From: Conchocele bisecta
Lineage: Eukaryota; Mollusca; Bivalvia; Lucinida; Thyasiridae
Assembly: GCA_029237695.1 (NCBI GenBank)
Contig: CM055267.1
Location: 13,295,043 to 13,359,042 of the forward strand
DNA: 64,000 nucleotides
Reading direction: 5' to 3'
In this document: positions 25,181 through 34,900 of the stretch, in pieces
Layout of the letters: every line of letters begins with the position of its first letter
Position numbering within the stretch: the first letter of the stretch is position 1
The notes under the pieces: generated by a model
Seen by the model: the letters and a program-made list of their open reading frames with translations, nothing else
The model's database searches: none
What the model was told of the DNA's origin: nothing
Translations under genes and position numbers: made by a program

Positions 25181-25528
25181 TTAGCAGATACAGGGTGGAT
25201 ATGTGACGCCGTCGAGTGCATGGCTCAGACAGCGCTTTTCGCTATGGCAATTCTTTCGAGAATTATTTATAATTGTCGACTCAGCACTCAGGTGGGCCGG
25301 GTTAACACACAGGGAACAACCACATAAATGTGATATTTCAAGGTGCCTGGGTATTTCAAACACATTATGGTGTAACATGAATGCTACTCTATGTGTATAA
25401 TAGTATTTTGTTCTTGCATCATTTGGAAATTTAACTTTAATCTTTCCATTTTTGACTCGTACACCTGTGGTTATCCCGACCCACTTGATGCAACCATTTT
25501 CATTAAATAAAAACTGATTTTCCAGCAA
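25181..25528 (-). CDS. His-Cys-box (I-PpoI-like) homing-endonuclease-type protein
   Basis: About 115 residues: GCIKWVG...GKIKVKF, then THRVAFMLHH, then ISHLCGCSLCVNPAHLSAES, then NNSRKNC followed by C, H and CxC. The HxxCxxxxCxNPxHL...N..R..C layout matches the zinc-binding loop of His-Cys-box (beta-beta-alpha-metal) endonucleases such as I-PpoI, where the box His activates water and the downstream Asn binds Mg2+. Both candidate residues are present. The frame has no in-frame ATG: it is open upstream for about 14 codons to a stop near 25570, and the nominal start is TTG. It may need an upstream exon or be decayed. It lies antisense, about 360 bp downstream of the transposase, inside the same unit. 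Confidence 0.65.
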   Translation of the reverse strand: MLENQFLFNENGCIKWVGITTGVRVKNGKIKVKFPNDARTKYYYTHRVAFMLHHNVFEIPRHLEISHLCGCSLCVNPAHLSAESTIINNSRKNCHSEKRCLSHALDGVTYPPCIC

Positions 25529-25637
25529 TTCTGTCCTTTGTTCTCTTAATAAAACTTGCTGTAGCCATGATTAAAACCGTTTAGAATTGTTTTCAAAGAA
25601 AGCAGACGACATCCACTGATGACCCGGAAATGCTTAT

Positions 25638-26117
25638 AGGCTAGCAACCACCAATTAGTTTTACTATACAACTTAACCGATTCCTCCAAATATGGCCATT
25701 CTCTCACACAATTTCACTATTCGTATGGATGCTGTGGAACCTACCTGTTCATAACCGCCTGCAACCTGTCTGCACCGGATTTTCACTAATTAAACAATAT
25801 GTTCACTTACTCCTAAGAAAGAAAATTTCAACATTGTCCTGTCCGCCATATTGTTTATCATCAAAGTGTCATGTGACGTAGTGTTCACATCACGTGACAA
25901 GCAGGCTCAGTAATTTCTTTTAAATGCTAGAAATATGCTGGAAACTGGTGTTAAAAACACCCCAACATGTTTCTCAAGTAAAATTGGGCTGTAATGGATC
26001 AGGATTTACAAGCAAACTGGGTCTGTGGCCTCAAAACGTCTGCACTATTTTTTTATACCGGACTACTAAAGCATACCCCCTGGCCGATGTGTACTATATT
26101 TAGCACAGTGATACCTA
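25638..26117. repeat. ~480-bp direct repeat, right copy
   Basis: Same sequence and orientation as 22207-22694. It begins right after the mirrored end of the transposase unit (AAATGCTTAT) and ends at GATACCTA. The left flank of copy 1 and right flank of copy 2 differ, so it is not part of a longer tandem array. Confidence 0.85.
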
Positions 26118-26119
26118 CA

Positions 26120-26690
26120 ATATGACCAAGCTCCAGATAAGGTGCGTATTGGCGTAGTTTACGCAATTATTTTAGCTGAATACGCATTGATTATCAAAAG
26201 TGGGAGTACAATATACGCACAGCAATAGGAAAATACGCATTGATTTTCAAATTGAGTAGTGAAAATACTGTCATAAAGTTGAAAATTCACTTAGTTGAGC
26301 TGCAAAAAGCAAACATTAACATCACTTGTTCCCTATTTATTAATGAAGAAAATCAATAATCAATTTGTAAATGTAAAATACGCAATGATTTTGAAATCAG
26401 GGGGTATAGTACGCTTTAGACACAAAGCTTATCTGACACAAAAATAATACCATAAACTTTCCTAATAAAGTGTGTACAGTATTATCAAAATTTCGCCACG
26501 AAGTAGAAAGTAAACAAAGAATGCTTCAAACGCACATTTGGAAAGACTACTCCGTCATAACTCTTATGTAATGCAGTGTAATGAAATGTAATTAGAGTTA
26601 TGTACTCAGAACTAGTAACTTTGCTGTATACATAAGTCCAATGGTGAAGACTGAAGTATAACATACGCTATCATCCACTCGCCCCTCATT
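26120..26690. other. Non-coding; possible MITE start
   Basis: AGCTCCAGATAAGGTGCGTA at about 26139 resembles the end of the fold-back element at 44530-44745 (CCAGTTAAGGTGCG). TACGCA/TGCGTA motifs recur to about 26380. The right end was not found. Confidence 0.35.
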
Positions 26691-26990
26691 GTCGAGCCCG
26701 ATTGTGGAAAGCGAGACATAATGATTACAATGACATCCATATATTCATGCTGTATCCCACTCATGTGGCCCCTGTACCCAAGGTCAAGGTCAAATGACTT
26801 AATTTGCGTTAAAATGTTCACATACCTACCATCTCTATAACCGTAAGTCCTGATTTGCTTGAAACTTTGTATGCTTATTGGTCATCATCCAAATATTCAT
26901 TCTGTTTCCCACTCATGCGGCCACTGTGCCCCAATGTCAAGGCCTTTTTACATTAGATATGTATACTAAAGTGGAAAAGAAATGTCACAG
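26690..26990. mobile_element. Pearl-like element fragment
   Basis: Contains the 5' hairpin type GCCCGATTGTGGAAAGCGAGAC, then TATTCATGCTGTATCCCACT, CCCAAGGTCAAGGTCAAATG, and a second partial unit. No (GTCC)n tract and no 3' end. Related full copy at 27790. Confidence 0.55.
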
Positions 26991-27025
26991 TATGTAACTC
27001 ACTACGGGGAGAAAATGTGTATTCG

Positions 27026-27100
27026 TGCCCGGCTAGTTCAGTCGGTTAGAGCGATGGTACGGTAAACCAGAGGTCCACGGTTCGAGCCTCGGGTAGGATA
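27026..27100 (+). repeat. tRNA-derived SINE head (A and B boxes)
   Basis: GGCTAGTTCAGTCGGTTAGA is an A-box region and CGGTTCGAGCCTCGGG a B box, with a recognisable tRNA-like span of about 74 nt. The anticodon arm does not form a standard 5-bp stem with a U33 loop and the acceptor arms pair poorly, so this is a SINE promoter rather than a tRNA gene. It sits between two pearl-like fragments. Confidence 0.6.
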
Positions 27101-27789
27101 TGCATCTTTCTCCCCTGTGACAGAAACGTTACATGGGGTACATGTAGTTGCAAGTTTACTAAAAAAAACACACATCACTATGGTACAAAAGTCTTTAAAT
27201 AATGCATTTGTACACGTGATTTCAAAAATTTAATACCGATATATCAATAAATGTGTACATGCTGCTAAATGTTTTTGTACGTAAACCCTCAAAATAAAAA
27301 ATTGCAAATTGTGTTTAAATGACAAGTCGTACATATTCTCATGCACTGGAAGAATTGTTGAAATCCGTGTTATCCACTTTGCAACACCTGTATATGTACG
27401 CATGTTGTCATATGAACCGCATATACACATGTAAACAACAAAAATGCCCAGACTCTGAAACTGGAAGGAGTGGGGCTCTCGGCATGGTGCGAGCGGACAT
27501 GCAGCAACTTGAAATTGCTTGAAGAGTGGTGGAATGCCATTCGACAGGCCAGTGTTCAAGCAGTAATTAACTATATGCGTCACGGCTGTCAGGCTTGCAT
27601 CGCCGCACTGGGTGGACATACGAGATACACATGTACTAAGATTTGCGACTTTTAATTTTGAGAGTCATCATGCATAACCACTGCATATGCACCAATTTAT
27701 TGACATATCGTTATGACATTTTGGTATCCCATGTGTAAATGAATTGTTTAAACACAAAGACATGTGTGTGCCATTGTGACAAATAGTTT

Positions 27790-28580
27790 TTGTCGAGTCT
27801 GCTTGCGGAAAGCGAGACATAGTGATCACAATGACGTCCGGGTGTCCGTGCGTGCGTCCGTCCGAGCTTACAAATGGACACATATGTGGCTAGGAGAACA
27901 ATTGGTTATGTAATATTCTATTGTTCCGTGATTTTATGTGGCTAAAAATGGGTTTATGTGGCTACAGAACAATAGGGATGAACAAAGGAAAAGGTTAGGG
28001 TTAGGCACATAAGTATCCATTTGTAGGAACGTCCGTCCGTGCGTGCCGTCCGTCTGTCCGAAATCTGCATTAAAGTTTTTAAATACCTTATATCTCTGCA
28101 GTCCTAAGTCACATTGACTTGAAACTTCATATGCTTATTAGTCATGATCCATATATTCATGCTGTATCCCACTCATGCGGCCCCTGTGCCCAAGGTCAAG
28201 GTCAAATGACTTAGAAGTTTCTGTTCCGAAATCTGCGTTAAAGTTTTTAAATACCTTATATCTCTGCAGTCCTAAGTCACATTGACTTGAAACATGTGCT
28301 TATTAGTCATCATCCATATATTCATTCTGTGTTCCACTCATGCGGCCCCTGTGCCCTTATGTCAAGGTCAAATGACTCAGAAGTTTGCGTTAAAGTTTCT
28401 GTCAAAATTTGCGTTAAAGTTTTCACATACCTACTATCTCTGTAACCTTAAGTCAGATTTGCTTGAAACTTTGTATGGTTATTGTGCATCAAACTTCAAA
28501 TAAATACACACTGAGACCATCAAATGCCTCGGCGGGCTCGAAATGCGTTCCGCGGCAATCCTCGTTTAATAAAATCATCA
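27790..28580 (+). mobile_element. Pearl-like/Helentron-type element with MITE in its GTCC tract
   Basis: Starts with a hairpin (GTCTGCTTGCGGAAAGCGAGAC), then a (GTCC)n-like tract, a nested MITE (27868-28028), the tract again, and three tandem units of about 125-135 bp with TCATGCGGCCCCTGTGCCC and AAGGTCAAATGACT. The end near 28530 reads GGCGGGCTCGAAATGCG. Confidence 0.6.
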
Positions 28581-28825
28581 TTAACCCCATGTAACTTTTA
28601 TTTTCCACTTCAGTATATCTTACCCTGAAATCACCAAATGCCTCGCCTGGCTCGACATGCAGACTGCGGCCATCTGGTTTTCCACAATACGCCGATAATT
28701 TTGGTCATTATCCATCTTACTGTGTCATTGCGCCCCATTATCCGTCGATGAACCAGGATAGATTTTTAGAGCCAATAGGCGAAGTCAGATTATGTATGAT
28801 GTCTTCCATGCAGGATGAACTAGAT

Positions 28826-29765
28826 TATTATACCCCCCCGCAACGAAGTTGTGGGGGGGTATACTGGAGTCAGCTTGTCCGTCCGTCCGTCCGTCCGTGT
28901 TTCCGCGCTGACGGTACTATACTTATGTGGCTAGCCCCACAGGGTTATGGACTTAGTAAAGGTTAAGGTTGGTTACAATTAGCCACCTAAAAATCCTTTT
29001 ATGTGGCTAAAAATCCTTTTATATGGCTAATATTTAACATGTGATAAGCCACATAAGTATAGTACCGTAAGAACGTCCGTGTTTCCGTCCGTCACAAAAC
29101 GTAACAATTGTAAATTTCCTTTTAACTTCTCTTTCCCTTTGCGGAAATCTTTCATATTTTACCCACCCCTTCTCTGACACTCATACATCATTCTGCAACA
29201 AACCTACGACCCCCATTTATGCCAGGGGTCAAGGTCACGGACTTAGAAACTTAGAAAAAAACGAAAACTTAACAATTGTAAATTTCCTTTTAACTTCTCT
29301 TTCCCTTTGCGGAAATCTTTCATATTTTACCCACCCCTTCTCTGACACTCATACATCATTCTGCAATAAACCTATGACCCCCATTTATGCCAGGGCTCAA
29401 GGTCACAGACTTATAAACTTAGAAAAAAAATAAAACTTGACAAATGTAAATTTCCTTATAACTTCTCTTTCCCTTTGCGGAATGCAGTGATATTTTACCC
29501 GTCCCTTCTCTGACACTCATACATCATTCTGCAACAAACCTACGACCCCCATTTATACCAGGGGTCAAGGTCACGGACTTGGAATGTCTAGTTTGCTTTT
29601 TTCAACTGGAACCACCATCGCACTCTCCATATGTGCTGACATAGTCTTTTATCTGAAAATGATAGTATGCGAGCTGGAATTCATTCTAGGTCGGGGCTGA
29701 CGCGGGGGGGTGGGGGGGGGGGGGGGGTTATTCCGTAAGCCCCTGCTTACTGACAAATCTAGTTT
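28826..29765 (+). mobile_element. Pearl-like/Helentron-type element, near-complete
   Basis: Begins with a strong hairpin (ACCCCCCCGCAACG..GTTGTGGGGGGGT), then TATACTGGAGTCAGCTTGTC and (CCGT)n, a nested MITE (28911-29071), and three units of about 170 bp: TTCCTTTTAACTTCTCTTTC ... CCATTTATGCCAGGGGTCAA, GGTCACGGACTTAGAAA. It ends with GACGCGGGGGGG, CCGTAAGCCCCTGCTTAC and CTAGTTT, fitting a Helitron-like hairpin plus CTAG end. Confidence 0.65.
28911..29071. mobile_element. MITE nested in the (CCGT)n tract
   Basis: A perfect 22-bp inverted repeat begins ACGGTACTATACTTATGTGG and ends with its mirror. Internal AGCCACnTAAAAATCC repeats are present. Flanks are the GTCC tract of the host element on both sides. 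Confidence 0.7.
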
Positions 29766-29989
29766 GATATGGTAGAATATGTGCAGTGAGGACAGACATA
29801 TGGAAGTATTTCTTACGTCCTAAATATTAGGCCATCAAAAGGTACTTTGGTTCTCAGATATCGCTGCGTCAGAAAAATCCCTGAAGGTCAGAGCATTTTA
29901 TCATCATGGACAAATAACAACAAATTGTAATTTCGCCACACGATCGATCAAAAGCATTACCATGCAAACATATTTTAAATCCAATGATT

Positions 29990-30840
29990 TTTAGCCAGGC
30001 GGGCGGGCGGCGTCCACAATCAATGTTAAGTTTTCGTGTTTGAGTCCATTTCTTTGTTACTGTACCACCTAGGACCACCAAACTTTCACAGCTTCATAAT
30101 CAAGGGGTGCCCACCACATATCACTATCCAACATGTTACCTTTTTTTGAACTTGACCCAGTTTTTCCGCGCAGTTGACTTAGCCATTTTCAATATTAAGT
30201 TTTCGCGTTTACAATGTAAAGTTTTCGTGTTTAAGTTCATTTCTTTGGTACTGTACCACCTAGGACCACCAAACTTTCACAGTTTCATAACCAAGGGGTG
30301 CCTACCACATACAACTATCCAACATGTGACCATTTTTTTTACCTTCACCTATTATTTCTACGTAATTGACATAGCCATTTTCAACGTTAACTTTTTAACG
30401 TACGTCTGGTTAAAGTGTTTTGGTTAATTTTTTTTCGTTATACTATATCTGCAACTGCTTCGCCCATTACCTTGAAACTTCACATGGGTGTTTATTATCA
30501 TCCATATTTTCATTCTACCCCCCAACTGTGCGGCCCCTATGCCCAATGTCAAGGTCAAATTACTTTGATTTTTTTTTGTTAAAGTTTTTTCGTGTACTAT
30601 ATCTCTGCAACTGCTTCACCCATTACCTTGATACTTCACATGGGTGTTTATCATCATTGTCGCGCCCGCTTGCGGAAAGCGCGATATCGTCAGCATTTTG
30701 GCGTCCGTCCGTCCGTGTGTCCGGTTAAAGTTTTTTGGTTAAAGTTTTTCCATCTACTATATATATTTTTTTAGTGTCCATGCCTCGCCCCAAGGCGCGA
30801 CATGCAGGCCACAGCCATCTAGTCTACAAAAAGTGGGTAT
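29990..30840 (+). mobile_element. Pearl-like arrays, two adjacent partial elements
   Basis: At 29996-30430, two or three units contain TGTACCACCTAGGACCACCA, AAGGGGTGCCCACCACATA and CAACATGTGACC. From 30430 two units contain ATATCTGCAACTGCTTCGCC and ACTTCACATGGGTGTTTA. At 30658 a new hairpin (CGCGCCCGCTTGCGGAAAGC) with (GTCC)n starts another partial element that ends about 30830. Confidence 0.5.
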
Positions 30841-31115
30841 AATTATGTTATCCAAGTGTCTATGCTTGGAAAAAACCTGGCCTTCGTGGCTTTGCCTTGT
30901 TTCTTGTTCACATCTAAAGAGGTTATAATAGCTTTATTAAATATGATTGTTAATCACATGTTCAATGGACATGCAAAATGCATCTGACGACTTGAACAAA
31001 ATCCGAAACTAGGATCTTGTACAAAAATGTGATAATGTCTGTTCGTGATCAACTATGACTATGACTCACAACTATGACTCACAACTATGACTCACAATGA
31101 TCAAATGCCTGATTT

Positions 31116-31153
31116 ACAGTGAAACCTGTGTATTCGGTTTAGAGAGGTTTCAC
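31116..31153. mobile_element. Minimal pogo-like palindrome
   Basis: CAGTGAAACCTG ... GAGGTTTCACTG with flanking TA; a shorter relative of 6155-6225. Confidence 0.5.
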
Positions 31154-31230
31154 TGTACATGTATTTAAGAAAAGTCCGCCCTCCTGCACCAATTTCCGCA
31201 AACTCTGTGTCTGAGAACCAAAGTAGTTTC

Positions 31231-31932
31231 TTCATGGCATTAGTTACACACATGTTGTTGTATTTCATGGCATTAGTTACACACATGTTGTTGTATTTCA
31301 TGGCATTAGTTACACACATGTTGTTGCATTTCATGACATGTTGTTATATTTCATGGCATTAGTTACACACATGTTGTTGTATTTCATGACATTAGTTACA
31401 CACATGTTGTTGTATTTCATGGCATTAGTTACACACATGTTGTTGTATTTCATGACTAACTAATTTCATGGCATTTGTTACACACATGTTGTTGTATTTC
31501 ATGACGTTAGTTACACACATGTTGTTGTATTTCATGGCATTAGTTACACACATGTTGTTGTATTTCATGGCATTAGTTACACACATGTTGTTGTATTTCA
31601 TGACATTAGTTACACACATGTTGTTGTATTTCATGGCATTAGTTACGCACATGTTGTTGTATTTCATGGCATTAGTTACGCACATGTTGTTGTATTTCAT
31701 GGCATTAGTTACGAACATGTTGTTGTATTTCATGGCATTAGTTTACGCACATGTTGTTGTATTTCATGGCATTAGTTACGCACATGTTGTTGTATTTCAT
31801 GGCATTAGTTACGCACATGTTGTTGTATTTCATGGCATTAGTTACGCACATGTTGTTGTATTTCATGGCATTAGTTACACACATGTTGTTGTATTTCATG
31901 GCATTAGTTACACACATGTTGTTGTATTTCAG
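31231..31932. repeat. 33-bp minisatellite ending at the TBL3 exon 2 acceptor
   Basis: About 21 copies of a 33-bp unit (TTAGTTACACACATGTTGTT + GTATTTCATGGCA). Because 33 is a multiple of three, both strands stay open and translate as MALVTHMLLYF and MKYNNMCVTNA repeats. The last unit ends TTGTTGTATTTCAG, which is the splice acceptor of exon 2; in all other units the same position reads TTTCAT. A 1-nt insertion at 31742 shifts the + frame once. These frames are repeat translations, not a demonstrated protein. Confidence 0.9.
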
Positions 31933-31984
31933 GTTCACAGTGAAAAGCAAGTATGAGGCATTTTACACTGGGCGTAATATTGAG
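31933..31984 (+). CDS. TBL3: TBL3 exon 2
   Basis: 52 nt, phase 2 at the left (completes an Arg codon), reads FTVKSKYEAFYTGRNIE, then donor GAG|GTAAGA. This is the conserved N-terminal segment before the first blade. The acceptor TTTCAG belongs to the last unit of the 33-bp minisatellite. The open frame of that minisatellite is in phase with this exon, so a start within the repeat cannot be excluded from sequence alone. Confidence 0.88.
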
Positions 31985-34900
31985 GTAAGATATGACATGC
32001 CAGAAAGAATATATTGAGTTTTTTTAGCTCGCCTGCACATAGCAGCTATTGGCCTATCCCCGACATCTGTCGTCTGGCATCCACAAGTTAACGTTGGGGT
32101 AAATTTCTTATAACTTGTTTCCTTTGATAGAACTTATTGATATTTCACACATGCATTCCTTGATAGTCCTCTATGCGACTATCATCCTGTGACAAATCCA
32201 TGACTCTCCCACCACCAGTAATTCCAAGGTCAATGTCACGGACTTGGCACTTCCACAACTTAACGTTTTGATAATTTTCTAATAACTTCTATTTCCTTTA
32301 ATAGAACATATTGATATTTGACACATGCATTTCTCTCATGGTCCGCTATCATACTGTGACAAATCCATGACCGTCCCACCACTTGTAATCCCAATGTCAG
32401 AGTCACAGAATTGGCACTTGCACATTCTAGTAAATTTCTTGAACTTTCGTTCCCTGTGATAAAACTTATTGATATTTGACTTGTGCAATACTCTGATAGC
32501 CTTCTATCATGTTGTGGCAAATACTGGACCCTCTGACCCCCCGTAATCCCAAGGTCAAGGTCATTACGTCATCCAAGATGGCCAGCAAAAGGTCACATGG
32601 TCCATACAAAATCACTTTAGTAAGACGTTTAATTTCAAACTATTGGGTTAGTCGCCTTCAGAGGTCTTGTGATTTATGTCATTATTGTCTCGCCCGCGAA
32701 AGTGGAAAGCGAGACATAGGTTTTGCTTTTCCGGAGGCGTCGTCAGCGGCGGCGTCATCATTCAATGTTAAGTTTTCGTGTTACGGTCATTACTTCAACA
32801 CCTTATCAGCTACAGTCAAGGTCAAGGGCCCAGGGTCAAGGCGGAACAAGGCGAGACATTTGATTCCGCGGAATTCTTGTATTTTTTTATAAATTGCTTA
32901 TCTTTTCCCTTTCTGGGCTTAAAATGCAAAACTGACCCGTTTTTCACAATTTTTGTTTCTCGCATTCTAAGGGTTACGTTAAACCCTTCTTCGTGTTTCA
33001 GTTGACCAAGGATGGGGTGCACATGTTCTGTGGGTGTGGCAACAAGGTGAACGTGCTGGAAGTGTCCACGGGCAAGGTTATCCAGGTTTTTGGACAGGTA
33101 AACACACTTCCCTCTGACACACATCTCTGTTTTATGTATCGGTATCTATCGCTCGAATGTCCAGAACTTTGCCTGCTACAGGGATGAGTTGTGGCCACGA
33201 TGTTGGAGCACTGGGGCCCGTTTCACTAAGCTTCGTACGACTAAGAAGTTTGTAAGTGCAAATTTAGGATCGTCTGGAAATTTAAATTGATGAATTTACA
33301 TTTATTGAGCATAGGCTGCATGCAAGAAAATATTGCTAATGTGAAATTTTGAACTTACAAACATTTTAGTCGTAAGAAGTTTAGTGAAACGGGCCCCTGG
33401 ACTTCAATACCTTTGGCATCAAAAATACTTTCAGAGTCTTTCGAATGAGACTTAAAACCGAGGTCCACTCCCTTAATGACCATAGCTGTTGCTGGGACAT
33501 TAATCCCATTCACTTTCACATTTGCCTGTTACACTGCGCAGGTAACAGAATCCATCTCTGGATTATTTTATCACATGTGTATTCCCGCTTATTATATACG
33601 TACCGGTACATGTACTTTAGTTTCCCATTAAAACATAATGGAACACAAGCTGTCGATATTTTTCCATATTGACGTCTTGTGAATTCATATTGGTCAGTGC
33701 TGGAACTACGTTGTTTATTTTTTTTATTATGCCCCATCACGATAGTGGAGGGGGCATTAGTGTTACCCTTGTCCGTCCGTCCGTCCGTCCTGTCCCGTCC
33801 CGTCTGTCACCAACCTTGTAACTCGTAAAACTTTTAAACTGTACTAGCTACAGACCTGAAAGTTGGTATATAGCTTCCTTATAATGAGTCGATGCGTAAA
33901 GTTTATTTTTGATTTGACGCCCAGATCACTGATTATCTCCCCCTTTTCAACGTATAATTTCCCAATTATGTCTTGTAACTCGTAAACATTTTAAACCGTA
34001 CTAGCTACAGACCTGAAACTTGGTATGTAGCTTCCTTATGATGCGCAAATTTTATTTCGATTTTTAATTCGACCTCCGGGTCATGTATTTATTATCTCCC
34101 TCTTTTGACTTGGAATTTGGCAATTTTGCCTTTTAACTCGTAAAACGTTTAAACTGAAATTTTGTATGTAGCTTCCTTATGATGAGTAGATGTGCAAAGT
34201 TTATTTCGATTTTTGATTCAACCCCCGGGTCATGGATTATCTCACCCTTTTCGACTTAGAATTTCCCAATTTTGCCTTGTAACTTGTAAAACTTTTAAAC
34301 CGTACTAGCTACAGACCTGAAACTTGGTATGTAGCTTCCTTATGATGAGTAGATACACAAAGTTTTATGTTTTATTCAACCCCCGGGTCATGGATTATCT
34401 CCCCCTTATAATTTCACCCTTTGGCCTTGTAACTTGTAAAACCTCTAAACCGTAATAGCTGGAGGCTTCATGCTTGGTATGTAGCGTAGCTTCTTTATGG
34501 TTTGTTGATGCATAAAGTGAATTTCTATTTTTGCATTGACACTGTGGCATGGATTGGGCTTCTAATTTTGCCTCGTTTACTACCAAAGCGATATGTGGGG
34601 CATCCATGTTCTATGAACACATTTTCTAGTATTTTGTATATTTTTTGAATATTTTTTGAGGTGCATATAAATTGCAAGTGATTGTATGTGTATATATACC
34701 ACTCGTGCATACATCCACACACAAACCAAATAACCTATAACTGTTAGAAATAGGGTGTTTCCCCGACTGAATGGCAAACTTCAACATTGCAGACCCTGAT
34801 GTGCCTGTGCATGCAGGTCTGTGCATAAATCGGACACAAATGACGTAATAAATTATGCCTCGTTTCTCCAGTCACATCCATATTATGATGTATTTCATAT

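Larger units (their letters stand above)
22695..25640. mobile_element. Mutator-like transposase unit with short TIRs
   Basis: The unit lies exactly between the two direct repeats. Its left end (TATAAGCGCATTT) is mirrored at the right end (AAATGCTTATA), a short imperfect TIR. It carries a + strand Mutator-like transposase in two main frames and, on the minus strand, a His-Cys-box endonuclease-like frame. The flanking 480-bp direct repeats are too long for a normal Mutator target duplication (about 9 bp), so the structure is either a composite with LTR-like ends or an insertion into a tandem duplication. No poly-A tail or reverse transcriptase is present. Confidence 0.6.

Noticed and set aside
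27026..27100. Possible functional tRNA gene
   Set aside because: A and B boxes are present, but the anticodon arm and acceptor stem do not fold well and it is followed by SINE-like sequence.
27990..28005. GGTTAGGGTTAGG telomere-like run
   Set aside because: Only two units and inside a MITE; chance or element-specific sequence.
31425..31956. Long open frames on both strands in the 33-bp array
   Set aside because: They are translations of a repeat whose period is divisible by three; not separate genes.
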